This document shows, piece after piece, positions 9,185 through 16,695 of a DNA stretch of 31,038 bases; the stretch's first letter is position 1, and each line of letters opens with the position of its first letter. Position numbers and translations under genes: made by a program. The notes beneath the pieces are model-generated. The model made no database searches and was not told where the DNA came from. It saw nothing but the letters and a program-made list of their open reading frames with translations. Source of the DNA: D37C17 sp964551815 (GTDB taxonomy: Bacteria > Fidelibacterota > Marinisomatia > SCGC-AAA003-L08 > D37C17); the NCBI GenBank assembly GCA_964551815.1, contig CAZKEL010000027.1, positions 1 to 31,038 of the forward strand, in the 5' to 3' direction.

Positions 9185-9214
9185 GCATTCCTTCCTTCCA
9201 AATCAATTTGGTAA

Positions 9215-9233
9215 TTATTACGATTCGTAACAA
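9215..9233. promoter_or_regulatory. Operator-like palindrome, site 1
   Basis: TTATTACGATTCGTAACAA is symmetric about the central T at 9224; 8 of 9 half-site positions pair. It lies 31-49 bp upstream of the GTG at 9184. The overlapping stretch TGGTAATTATTACGA (9209-9223) also matches, with one mismatch, the Bacillus Zur box as I recall it (TCGTAATNATTACGA). The protein that binds here is unknown. Confidence 0.55.
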
Positions 9234-9267
9234 ATTATATTTATAAATCAAACCTAAATTTAAATGG

Positions 9268-9281
9268 TTGTAATGCAACAA
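9268..9281. promoter_or_regulatory. Shorter related element between the two operators
   Basis: TTGTAATGCAACAA shares both ends with site 2 (TTGTAA...GCAACAA) but lacks the central CGATTC. It could be a degenerate or third binding site, or simply chance in AT-rich DNA. Confidence 0.25.
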
Positions 9282-9283
9282 AA

Positions 9284-9302
9284 TTGTAACGATTCGCAAC
9301 AA
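9284..9302. promoter_or_regulatory. Operator-like palindrome, site 2
   Basis: TTGTAACGATTCGCAACAA is centred on the T at 9293; 7 of 9 half-site positions pair. It shares the ACGATTCG core and AACAA tail with site 1, in the same orientation, 69 bp away centre to centre. It lies about 75 bp upstream of the sulfotransferase ATG. Two independent copies of one palindrome argue for a real protein-binding site. Confidence 0.55.
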
Positions 9303-9375
9303 ATAATTACCTCTGAGATTCTTAGAATTTCCAAAAGTTAAATTTTATAAATTTCAATAATCAGAATGTATCTTT

Positions 9376-10470
9376 ATGAAAATCTCAATATTCAAGAGAC
9401 TGAGTAAAGCTTATACCACCTTAGGAAGCACCTTCGGTAACTGGATTGCTCCTCTAGTTACCGGAATACTAATTGGCATTCTCAGGCTCATTGTAGGCTG
9501 TACCAGAGTTCTGGACAAAATTTTTTTTCCACAGGCATTTTCACCAAAGTTGAAAAATCCTGTCATGATTGTAGGCAATCCCCGATCAGGAACCACTTTT
9601 CTCCATCGTTATCTGGTACATAATGGTATTGGTTCCGGAAGCCAGCTTTGGCAAATGCTGTATCCTTCTATTTTACTGCAGAAAATGCTTAAGCCTGTAT
9701 TACCCTTTTTAGAAAAAGTAAGTCCAACTAAGCACCATTCCACTGCAGCACATAAAACCAGTTTACAATCGGTTGAGACTGATGATGCTGCTATTCTCTT
9801 TCGATATTTAGATGGATTTTTTCTCTATGGATTCATTTTGTCATGGTCGAATGAAAATCTTTTTCATTGGGTGGATCCTGATAAGAGAGATATGACTAGC
9901 AGGGATTATAACTTTTTAGAGTCAATCTGGCTCAGAAATCAATATATGGCCGGAACGAACCGAACTGTGGGAAAGCTCTTTTCCATCTCGGCTAATGTAC
10001 CGCGTTTTCAGAATAGGTTTCCAGATGGTAAAATTCTGTACCTTGTGCGCAATCCTTTGTCTGTCATACCATCCGGGCTTAGCCTGGTGACCGGAGTGCT
10101 GGATAAAAAATTTGGATTTTGGAGTTTGCCTGAAGAAAAACGGCAGCATTTTATCCATAATCTCTATGGAGCATTGGTACAACTCTTACTCCGCTTTCAT
10201 GCTGACTGGGAAGCAAACAATTTCGATAAATCAAAAGTCTTCATCGTGCCTTTTCAACGGATGATGGAAGATTTTGATACTCTGATGACAGAAATCATGG
10301 ATTTTATTCAACATGAACCCACAGAAGCTCTGCTTGCAGATATCAAAGAAACAGCAGAAAAACAACGCAGTTTTGAAAGCAAGCATAAATATGATTTGGA
10401 AAAATTTGGTCTCACGGAAGAACAAATCAGAAAAGATTGTGCAGATATCTATAACACCTTTCTTTCCTAA
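9376..10470 (+). CDS. Sulfotransferase family protein (PAPS-dependent type)
   Basis: The 364-residue product has the two PAPS-binding motifs of the cytosolic/Golgi-type sulfotransferase fold. The 5'-phosphosulfate loop is G-N-P69-R-S-G-T-T-F-L76, and the 3'-phosphate motif is Y-L-V-R225-N-P-L-S-V-I-P-S-G. A hydrophobic N-terminal segment (about 24-41) suggests a membrane anchor, so it may act on a lipid or membrane-associated acceptor at the inner face of the membrane. It starts at ATG 9376 without an obvious Shine-Dalgarno sequence. It is followed after 4 bp by a START-domain gene and then an outer-membrane barrel gene, a cassette that suggests a sulfated lipid or similar compound is made, carried and displayed. 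The acceptor is unknown. Confidence 0.85.
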   Translation: MKISIFKRLSKAYTTLGSTFGNWIAPLVTGILIGILRLIVGCTRVLDKIFFPQAFSPKLKNPVMIVGNPRSGTTFLHRYLVHNGIGSGSQLWQMLYPSILLQKMLKPVLPFLEKVSPTKHHSTAAHKTSLQSVETDDAAILFRYLDGFFLYGFILSWSNENLFHWVDPDKRDMTSRDYNFLESIWLRNQYMAGTNRTVGKLFSISANVPRFQNRFPDGKILYLVRNPLSVIPSGLSLVTGVLDKKFGFWSLPEEKRQHFIHNLYGALVQLLLRFHADWEANNFDKSKVFIVPFQRMMEDFDTLMTEIMDFIQHEPTEALLADIKETAEKQRSFESKHKYDLEKFGLTEEQIRKDCADIYNTFLS

Positions 10471-10474
10471 TCAT

Positions 10475-11065
10475 ATGAAGATTTTTTTTACTTTCTTTTT
10501 TTCATTTTCGGTTCTCATATCAGAAGTGACTATTCCTTCACCAAACCTGAACTCATGGCAGCCCCTTAATGAGGGGAGAATTTCTGTATCCTGGAAAAAA
10601 ATTGACGGAGTTCAATGGTGCCGGTCAAAGGCAGTCATTCATGCACCTATTGCCAATGTTGAAGAGATTATTGAAGATAAGAAAAACTACCCTAGTGTAT
10701 TTAAGCGGGTGAATTTTGCAACTATCATTACAGAGGATATTGTGCACCTTGCGCTGGATATGCCCTTCCCCTTTTCAGGAAGAGATTATGTGGTGCGATA
10801 TATACAATCTTCAGAGGGGAAAGACAGAATATATCGGTTCACTGCTGTAAGTGAGCCGGAAGTTGCTATCCGCGGTGATTATGTTCGCCTCATCAATGCG
10901 GCAGGAGAATGGCGTCTAACCCCTTTGGACAGTAACCGAACAAAAGTCACCTATCTATGGAATGGAGAGCTGTTGGGTGACTTCCCCGATTGGGCACTGC
11001 CTCGTGCCTGGGAAACGCAGGGTTTAGAAGTCCTCACCTGGCTGGAAGAAGCGCTGGAGAAATGA
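10475..11065 (+). CDS. Exported START-domain (lipid-binding) protein
   Basis: I chose the ATG at 10475 because it gives a good signal peptide (M-K-I-F-F-T-F-F-F-S-F-S-V-L-I-S) just 4 bp after the previous stop; the open frame upstream of it overlaps the sulfotransferase. The 196-residue product matches the START/SRPBCC fold: S-W-K-K-I-D-G-V-Q-W-C-R-S-K-A-V-I-H-A-P near the N terminus, then F-P-F-S-G-R-D-Y-V-V-R-Y, E-W-R-L-T-P-L-D-S-N-R-T-K-V-T-Y-L and a C-terminal helix. START domains hold hydrophobic ligands such as sterols or lipids. Exported bacterial members may ferry lipids across the periplasm; here that is inference. Its stop overlaps the next start (ATGA). Confidence 0.8.
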   Translation: MKIFFTFFFSFSVLISEVTIPSPNLNSWQPLNEGRISVSWKKIDGVQWCRSKAVIHAPIANVEEIIEDKKNYPSVFKRVNFATIITEDIVHLALDMPFPFSGRDYVVRYIQSSEGKDRIYRFTAVSEPEVAIRGDYVRLINAAGEWRLTPLDSNRTKVTYLWNGELLGDFPDWALPRAWETQGLEVLTWLEEALEK

Positions 11066-12507
11066 AATTCAGATTTTTGAAATTAGCAATTTCAATATTG
11101 GGATGTATCACCTTTATATCTGGAGCAGAATTGGGATACTCACACAGTGGTATTCTAAACTTATCCACTATCCACCGCTTATCAGACTATTCCATTATTA
11201 AAATTCCCTATAGGGTATGGACCTATGGTGCCGTGGTAAGTACTAACCATTTTAATATAATTGGATCCACAGCATTTGAATTTCGATTTGGTGGATTTGA
11301 AAAATTAGAGACATCACAAGGCAAGCTGGACTTAAGAGAATTATATGCAGAATATTTTTTTGATTTAGGGGAGGTCAGTCTTGGTAAACAAATAATTAAT
11401 TGGGGGTCTGCCAGCGAAAACAACCCAACGGATAATGTTTCCCCTTTGAATTATTATTATCTTTTCTCTCTGGGGAAGGAGCGTAGAGAGGGAATTTTTT
11501 CACTTAGTTCCATTTTATATTATGATAATGCTAAATTGAATCTGGTTTATATTCCTAAAACAGCTTCGCATATCGTACCCCTTGACGACCCCGAATTTGC
11601 CATAAACAGTCCTGTTTCTCTAAGGGATGACCAGATCATGAAAGTCAATAGTCCTGAATGGGGATATTCATTTACCATACCATATTCAATCATGGAATTT
11701 AGTACCTCCTATTTTTCAGGGTATGACCGGATCGTGAGTTTCTTTGGTGCCAATGTCTGGTCTAATCAGGCATTTACAAATCCCATCGTTGCTGATACGG
11801 TTTTCAGTTTTCGAAAAACAGATATGATTGGATTTGGTGCTTCCCTCCTTGCAGGAGAATTTGCGGTGAGGGGTGATGTTGCCATTTTTAAATCAGGGGA
11901 TACATTCAGCAAGGAAGATATTTACCGAGATTACGAAAGGGGCAGACAAAAAATCATTGATGCTTGTGAACAACGAAATGCCAATTTGCCTGATTGGGCA
12001 ACTTCCATAGATTGTGCAAATGATGCCGAGTATAAGGATACTTTTTTACTGGATAACATCGCTAAATATTATCAATACACTGTAGAATTTGAGTATAGAC
12101 CTAATATAGATTTCTCCCTTATTTCACAATTTTCCAAGCATGTACCAACAGAATTTGGGAAGGCAGATTCTCTTACCCTTTCAGCGGGAACCATTCTATT
12201 AGATCCGGAAGCTCTCTTTATTCCGGGAATGGGACTTCCCAACTCCTTTATCTCCAATTCTACTATGTCTGTTTCAGCGTTAAAATCCTACCGGGATTCC
12301 GGGATTGAACTTCGTTACACAGGTTTAATAGATTTAGATGAGAAGGGTTCTCTCCATGAATTTGGAGTGGAATATGAATTAACAGAAGATGTGAAAGTGA
12401 CGGGAGTAGTAACTAAAATATTTTCAGATAACAGTATTCCCTATAACCAGTTTACAGCTATGGAAGATTTTTCACATGTGAGGATTGAACTACGGTTTTT
12501 TTATTGA
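11062..12507 (+). CDS. Outer-membrane beta-barrel protein, DUF1302/porin-like
   Basis: The start is ATG 11062, overlapping the preceding TGA (ATGA), and gives a 481-residue protein with a signal peptide (about 1-21, ending I-S-G-A). Residues 108-130 read G-K-Q-I-I-N-W-G-S-A-S-E-N-N-P-T-D-N-V-S-P, which is strongly reminiscent of the R/K-Q-x-x-x-W-G-x-x-D/N-x-x-N-P-T-D motif of DUF1302/alginate-export-like barrels. The rest alternates short beta strands with loops, and the C terminus (V-R-I-E-L-R-F-F-Y) ends in an aromatic residue as BAM-assembled barrels do. It probably sits in the outer membrane and handles the ligand of the START protein. The 3' end overlaps the convergent LRR gene by 7 bp. 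Confidence 0.75.
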   Translation: MKFRFLKLAISILGCITFISGAELGYSHSGILNLSTIHRLSDYSIIKIPYRVWTYGAVVSTNHFNIIGSTAFEFRFGGFEKLETSQGKLDLRELYAEYFFDLGEVSLGKQIINWGSASENNPTDNVSPLNYYYLFSLGKERREGIFSLSSILYYDNAKLNLVYIPKTASHIVPLDDPEFAINSPVSLRDDQIMKVNSPEWGYSFTIPYSIMEFSTSYFSGYDRIVSFFGANVWSNQAFTNPIVADTVFSFRKTDMIGFGASLLAGEFAVRGDVAIFKSGDTFSKEDIYRDYERGRQKIIDACEQRNANLPDWATSIDCANDAEYKDTFLLDNIAKYYQYTVEFEYRPNIDFSLISQFSKHVPTEFGKADSLTLSAGTILLDPEALFIPGMGLPNSFISNSTMSVSALKSYRDSGIELRYTGLIDLDEKGSLHEFGVEYELTEDVKVTGVVTKIFSDNSIPYNQFTAMEDFSHVRIELRFFY

Positions 12508-13481
12508 TCACCGCAGTTTTGGGCTAATACACAATTTGCCAAAGTAACGATATCTAATACATTATAGAAACCGTCCCCATTTAAGTCTGCTGCACAACCA
12601 TTTTCCAACTCGCTGCAATTGCCGGATAATACACAATTTGCCAAAGTAACAATGTCAAGAACATTGAACCCCAAATCTCCATTTAAATCTCCCAAAAGAC
12701 ATTCACTGCATTCCTGGGGTGAGTTAATGAGAAAAGAATAGTAAAACTGGTCCAGACTAATCTCGAAATTATCACTGGTTTCTATGCATTGGGGAACCGT
12801 GCTCATATCACAAAGTGCATTCCCGCCTATGGCAAAAAAGGGATAATTATGTAGATCGACACCGCTCCAGGTTAGAGGCAGATCGCATATTTCCTCAGGT
12901 ACTTCAGACAGATCATTATTAAATAACCAGAGATAATCCAAATTAACTAAATTGCTGATGGATGCAGGCACAGCTGCAATCTGGTTGTAGCCTAAATCAA
13001 GAAATTCAAGTTCGGTTAAATCTCCTATTGCATCCGGCAAGGAAATGAGCCAGTTATTTGAGATAGCAAGATTTTCCAGACTCTCCAATTGGGTAAAACT
13101 ATCGGGAAGGGTAGTTAAGGAGTTCCACTCCAAATAAAGTTGTTTTAGAGCAGTGAGCTGACCAATATTCTCTGGGAGAGATTGTAATTGTTGATTAATA
13201 CCATTTGTGCCGTTTGGAGTGAAGGTTGCCACCCAAATATATAACTGATTTCCAAGCCAATTCTGAACACCAACTTCAAGGGGGTGATCATAATCTAAAT
13301 TATTATCTGAAATTAATGCATTGATTACTTCCAGATTGTCATCGGCAAAACAGCTGCTTCCATCTAAAATATTGGCATTTGCCGGAATTTCCTCAACATA
13401 GGTATAACCAGCATCACATTGTCCAAATACCGGGCGAAAAAGCAGAAGTATGCCTGCTATAATAGGTAGAAATGATTTCAT
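12501..13481 (-). CDS. Secreted leucine-rich-repeat protein with dockerin-like module
   Basis: The 326-residue product (ATG 13481) has a signal peptide (1-20, ending V-F-G). A Cys-containing region follows, then about five LRRs of the L-P-x-x-I-x-x-L-x-x-L-x-x-L-x-L-x-x-N type (about 100-205), and a double dockerin-like module (263-326) with extra Cys residues (A-N-C-V-L). A TTG seven codons upstream (13502) keeps the frame open, but ATG 13481 gives the cleaner signal peptide. Such proteins usually bind other proteins or glycans at the cell surface; the partner is unknown. It is the only dockerin gene outside the left operon. Its 3' end overlaps the convergent barrel gene, so neither has its own terminator space. 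Confidence 0.85.
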   Translation of the reverse strand: MKSFLPIIAGILLLFRPVFGQCDAGYTYVEEIPANANILDGSSCFADDNLEVINALISDNNLDYDHPLEVGVQNWLGNQLYIWVATFTPNGTNGINQQLQSLPENIGQLTALKQLYLEWNSLTTLPDSFTQLESLENLAISNNWLISLPDAIGDLTELEFLDLGYNQIAAVPASISNLVNLDYLWLFNNDLSEVPEEICDLPLTWSGVDLHNYPFFAIGGNALCDMSTVPQCIETSDNFEISLDQFYYSFLINSPQECSECLLGDLNGDLGFNVLDIVTLANCVLSGNCSELENGCAADLNGDGFYNVLDIVTLANCVLAQNCGDQ

Positions 13482-13506
13482 TTTATTATTCCGTATTTTC
13501 AATAAT

Positions 13507-13521
13507 TTACTGTTTCAGTAA
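13507..13521 (-). terminator. Small hairpin between two minus-strand genes
   Basis: TTACTG-AAA-CAGTAA on the minus strand forms a 6-bp stem with a 3-nt loop, 26 bp upstream of the LRR gene's ATG and 43 bp after the stop of the T9SS ASST gene. It is followed by the AT-rich ATTATTG rather than a clean T-run, so it would be a weak terminator at best. Confidence 0.25.
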
Positions 13522-13563
13522 TTAAAAATTATTAAGACTTTATTTTACATATTGTAACCGATA

Positions 13564-15360
13564 TCACTTTATCAGATAAATTTTATTCAGGGTGGTATGT
13601 TGACCGCTGGAAAACCGAACTAAATACATTCCACTGGAGAATGTTGATCCATCCCATATAATTTCATAGTTCCCTGGTAAATGAAAACCTTCTTTTAAGT
13701 TGTCAATTTTTCTCCCGGTTAAATCCAGTATATCAATTTTAGTGTACTCTGGGTGCATTACCTTATACTTTAAGGTTACTTCAGGGTTAAATGGATTGGG
13801 GTAGGCTGTTAATAGTTGAATATTTTCCGGATGGAGAATAACTTCGTTTGATAAAAAATCTCCGGTTGCTTTAAATAGTCCTGGTATCCTCATTGCCCTG
13901 TAAAGGGGGCCCGTATCATAATTGCCTAAATTATATTTACACATCCATACGATTTCTTTTGAAGGAGTAACTTCTACGCTGTAAGCACCCGCCACATTTC
14001 CAATAGTAGTAATAAAAAAGTTACCATTAGGAAGTTTATGTGCATTTCCGGAAAGAGCCCCATACAAGGTATCAGGAAGGGAGAAACTCCAAACAGTAGA
14101 TGCTTTCATTTCGCCATTTTCTTCAGAAATATTTATTTCTAAAGCAGTAGATGTTGGGTAATCAGCTCCCATAAATTCAGAAAGGATGCCATTATCAAAA
14201 GTGACAATATTTCCATTAGGCAATACCTGCAAGCCGTGCTGCCCGCTGAAAAGTTGATTTGGTTGGATTACAGTAGAATCACCCAGCCAAGGAATCCCCA
14301 TATTCCAAATAACTTCTTTGGAATTGTAATCAATTTTGGTAATGCGGTCTAAATGACGAGAAGACACATAAAGAGCATGTTCGGACTCCTGATATGCCAG
14401 AGCATTAAAATGTACCCAATCGAAAGGCTGATTATTATCCCAGGCATTTTCCCAATGGCCGGCGAGGTAATCAAAATCATCTATAGAAAAATAATCAAAG
14501 GCGTTCCACTCCCAAACAATTTCTCCTGAATCTTTATCCCATTCTACAATTTTTTCACTTTTCCAATCCCAACCCACTCCTATTTCAATAAGGTCTTCGA
14601 ATTTATCCTCCCATGAAAAGGCATCAGTGCGTGTTTCATATTTTGTATAAGTTGGTATGGGGTGCTTTTCTATTGCAGGAATGAATCCGATATAATTTCC
14701 GTTGGGAAGCACGACGATTTCATGTTGAATGAAAGACTCACCGTCTGAGGAAGAGGGGTCTACAGGTTCTGTCCAGACAATTCCATTTTCTAAATTGAAC
14801 TCAGCACCAATGAGAGAACTATTTAATTCAGGTAGGAACTTTCCTCCCAATAAGCGTTGGCTTTCATCTCTTTGAAAAAAAACAAATGAATTTATACCTC
14901 CGGAATTCCATACCTCATTCCCATTCATATCAATTGCAGCGGAATAATTATTATAATAGGAACCGAACATAGTAAGACCATCATAGGTTTTAGAGGGATT
15001 ATTTACAAGAATTTCAATGGGTTTATCGTCAGACTGAAAAGTAACGGAGGACTCCATTGTGGTAAAACTGAAACTATCTATCCAGTCACCTTCGAATGGT
15101 TTCACCCTCCAATAATAACTATTTTCCCAACTAATCATTTCCTTTTCAATATAATAATTTTTTTCAGTTGTTTTACTAATTAGAGTTTCGCCAAAGTCTA
15201 AATCTTTAGAAACCTGGATTTGATAAGTTGAAACACCATCAATTTCCTCCCATGAAAACAAAACATGAATATGGGAGATATCAGCATTGTCTTTTGGGGT
15301 GAGAAGCGTTGCGGAAAGCAATTGAATTCCAGTGAGTAAGAAAAGTAAAAAATTAGTCAT
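13564..15360 (-). CDS. ASST-like protein with N-terminal FnIII-like domain and T9SS sorting domain
   Basis: This 598-residue protein starts at an ATG with a signal peptide (about 1-17). Residues 18-103 look like a fibronectin-III-type domain (F-S-W-E-E-I-D-G-V-S-T-Y-Q-I-Q-V-S-K-D). The ASST/propeller region follows (about 120-505), with V-L-P-N-G-N, E-W-N-A-F-D-Y-F, D-W-V-H-F-N-A-L-A-Y, G-Q-H-G-L-Q-V-L-P-N-G-N and K-L-P-N-G-N-F. The C terminus (519-598) is a canonical type IX secretion domain: A-Y-P-N-P-F-N-P-E-V, then D-L-T-G-R-K, then G-M-Y-L-V-R-F. It is therefore exported through T9SS to the cell surface, unlike the two dockerin-bearing ASST proteins. Sulfuryl transfer is inferred from the family only. 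Confidence 0.82.
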   Translation of the reverse strand: MTNFLLFLLTGIQLLSATLLTPKDNADISHIHVLFSWEEIDGVSTYQIQVSKDLDFGETLISKTTEKNYYIEKEMISWENSYYWRVKPFEGDWIDSFSFTTMESSVTFQSDDKPIEILVNNPSKTYDGLTMFGSYYNNYSAAIDMNGNEVWNSGGINSFVFFQRDESQRLLGGKFLPELNSSLIGAEFNLENGIVWTEPVDPSSSDGESFIQHEIVVLPNGNYIGFIPAIEKHPIPTYTKYETRTDAFSWEDKFEDLIEIGVGWDWKSEKIVEWDKDSGEIVWEWNAFDYFSIDDFDYLAGHWENAWDNNQPFDWVHFNALAYQESEHALYVSSRHLDRITKIDYNSKEVIWNMGIPWLGDSTVIQPNQLFSGQHGLQVLPNGNIVTFDNGILSEFMGADYPTSTALEINISEENGEMKASTVWSFSLPDTLYGALSGNAHKLPNGNFFITTIGNVAGAYSVEVTPSKEIVWMCKYNLGNYDTGPLYRAMRIPGLFKATGDFLSNEVILHPENIQLLTAYPNPFNPEVTLKYKVMHPEYTKIDILDLTGRKIDNLKEGFHLPGNYEIIWDGSTFSSGMYLVRFSSGQHTTLNKIYLIK

Positions 15361-15404
15361 GATTAAAAGAGTATGAGGGTATTGACAAAAATAAATTGAA
15401 AAAG

Positions 15405-16250
15405 TTAAATCAAACCGATTTCTTCCAAGCGCTCCTTCAAATAGGAGCCTGCAGTATGGGTGGAGGATAGTTGTACCTCGTCGTGGGGGTGGAGAAATAA
15501 AGGCATAGCCATGCGTGAAGTTTTCTCCATTTCTCCTTCAGGGTTTACCACTCGATGAGAGGTTGAAGGGAAGTAACCCTGTGATGCCAATTGCAACATA
15601 TCCCCTGTATTTACTGCAATCATACCCGGGTCACAGGGTACATCATGCCACTGACCTTTAATATCCTGTGTTTGAAGTCCCGGAGTTGTAGAGGAAAAGA
15701 GAATAGTGAGAAGATTGATGTCTTCATGGGCTGCAGCACGCTCTTCCTCCGGTGAATCCGTTTCTCGCAATGGAGGATAGTGAATGATGCGCAGTAAATT
15801 CCGGGGACTATTATCAACCATTTTTTCAAGAGGGATGGAAAACAGCTTTCTAATTTTTTCGGGAGTATTTTTTTCTAACCAGATGAGAAGGGTTTCTGCA
15901 AGCGTACAGAGATCCTGATATAATTCTCTGGTTTTAAAGCTCAGCTCTCCAGGGTATTGACCCCATGGATAAAGGTGGAAAAATTCTTTCAAATCTTTTT
16001 GGGAACGGTACTTGGCATGTTCAATCCCAAAAGGGAAATACCCGTCCTGCGTATCTTTGTTAAAGGTATAATTATGTTTGACATCAGAATTAAAAAAGTG
16101 CTCCCATTCAGAATATACTGAGTGAACAAGTTCAATATCTACAGGATGGTTTTTTATGACAGCAAAGCCAGTCTCCCGCAGGGAACGAGTAAAGTCTGCA
16201 GATACCCGTGGTGAGTGAAAATCTACTACCTGGATGTTTAATTTAGTCAT
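15405..16250 (-). CDS. 2-oxoglutarate/Fe(II)-dependent oxygenase (isopenicillin N synthase-like family)
   Basis: The 281-residue product has a DIOX_N-type start (V-V-D-F... G-F-A-V-I-K-N-H-P) and the double-stranded beta-helix iron site H175-x-D177...H232. The usual R-x-S motif that binds 2-oxoglutarate is R246-M-A here, keeping the Arg but with Ala for Ser. It should be a soluble cytoplasmic oxidase or hydroxylase. Members of this family act on many small molecules, so the substrate cannot be told. There is a 44-bp gap to the T9SS ASST gene downstream. The gene has no obvious pathway partner here. Confidence 0.85.
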   Translation of the reverse strand: MTKLNIQVVDFHSPRVSADFTRSLRETGFAVIKNHPVDIELVHSVYSEWEHFFNSDVKHNYTFNKDTQDGYFPFGIEHAKYRSQKDLKEFFHLYPWGQYPGELSFKTRELYQDLCTLAETLLIWLEKNTPEKIRKLFSIPLEKMVDNSPRNLLRIIHYPPLRETDSPEEERAAAHEDINLLTILFSSTTPGLQTQDIKGQWHDVPCDPGMIAVNTGDMLQLASQGYFPSTSHRVVNPEGEMEKTSRMAMPLFLHPHDEVQLSSTHTAGSYLKERLEEIGLI

Positions 16251-16380
16251 TTGTCATTTGTTGTGGGATTTAGGCTGTAAGGGTAACTTTTCGCCATTCA
16301 CTATCTACAAATTGCCATTCCCATTCAAAGAGTTCTGTTTACCCTGCTCCTTTTCTCTGTTCCATTGGCAGCGTGATTAT

Positions 16381-16566
16381 TTACGACATAGTAACAGGAA
16401 AATTTTCCTGAAAAAGCTCCAGAACTTCTCGGGAAAGGTAGGCAGGATATTGACCGTTTCTGCGACCCTTGATTTCATCACAGACCTGATACCAGGCTTT
16501 TTCATCCTTTGCTTTCATAAGTTTTTCTCTTTCTTCCTCTGTTAATTTCATGGGTTGGTCTTCCAT
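16381..16566 (-). CDS. Small conserved-looking hypothetical protein (61 aa)
   Basis: ATG 16566 follows a Shine-Dalgarno-like GGAGAAG; an in-frame TTG at 16578 is possible but less likely. The protein is charged and looks helical: M-K-L-T-E-E-E-R-E-K-L near the start, then W-Y-Q-V-C-D-E-I-K, G-R-R-N-G-Q-Y-P and R-E-V-L-E-L-F-Q. There is no signal peptide or membrane segment. The amphipathic pattern and RBS support a real gene. I know of no assigned function. It is divergent from the first TldD gene (129 bp apart) and its 3' end faces the oxygenase start. Confidence 0.6.
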   Translation of the reverse strand: MEDQPMKLTEEEREKLMKAKDEKAWYQVCDEIKGRRNGQYPAYLSREVLELFQENFPVTMS

Positions 16567-16695
16567 ATTCTTCTCCAATTATTAAAAAATTTATATTGTA
16601 ATTTTAGTTCAATCAGCTTTGGATATGATCCTCAAGAACCCCTAAATTTACTGCCTTTTTCTAAAATCAACCGAATCAAGAATTACAGGAGATAT

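Larger units (their letters stand above)
9185..9375. promoter_or_regulatory. Divergent promoter/operator region
   Basis: This very AT-rich spacer separates the minus-strand dockerin operon from the plus-strand sulfotransferase cassette and must hold promoters for both. It contains two 19-bp near-palindromes and a shorter related element, listed separately. I could not place -10/-35 boxes with confidence because FCB-type promoters differ from sigma-70 consensus. Confidence 0.6.

Noticed and set aside
13552..13558. TTGTAAC as another copy of the operator found at 9284-9302
   Set aside because: Only a half-site matches, with an extra C after it, and the other half is absent. This is expected by chance in AT-rich DNA.
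16381..16566. The 61-residue protein as a RiPP precursor for the neighbouring TldD/TldE enzymes
   Set aside because: It has no leader/core layout, no Gly-Gly or Cys/Ser/Thr-rich core, and is on the opposite strand; nearness alone is not enough.
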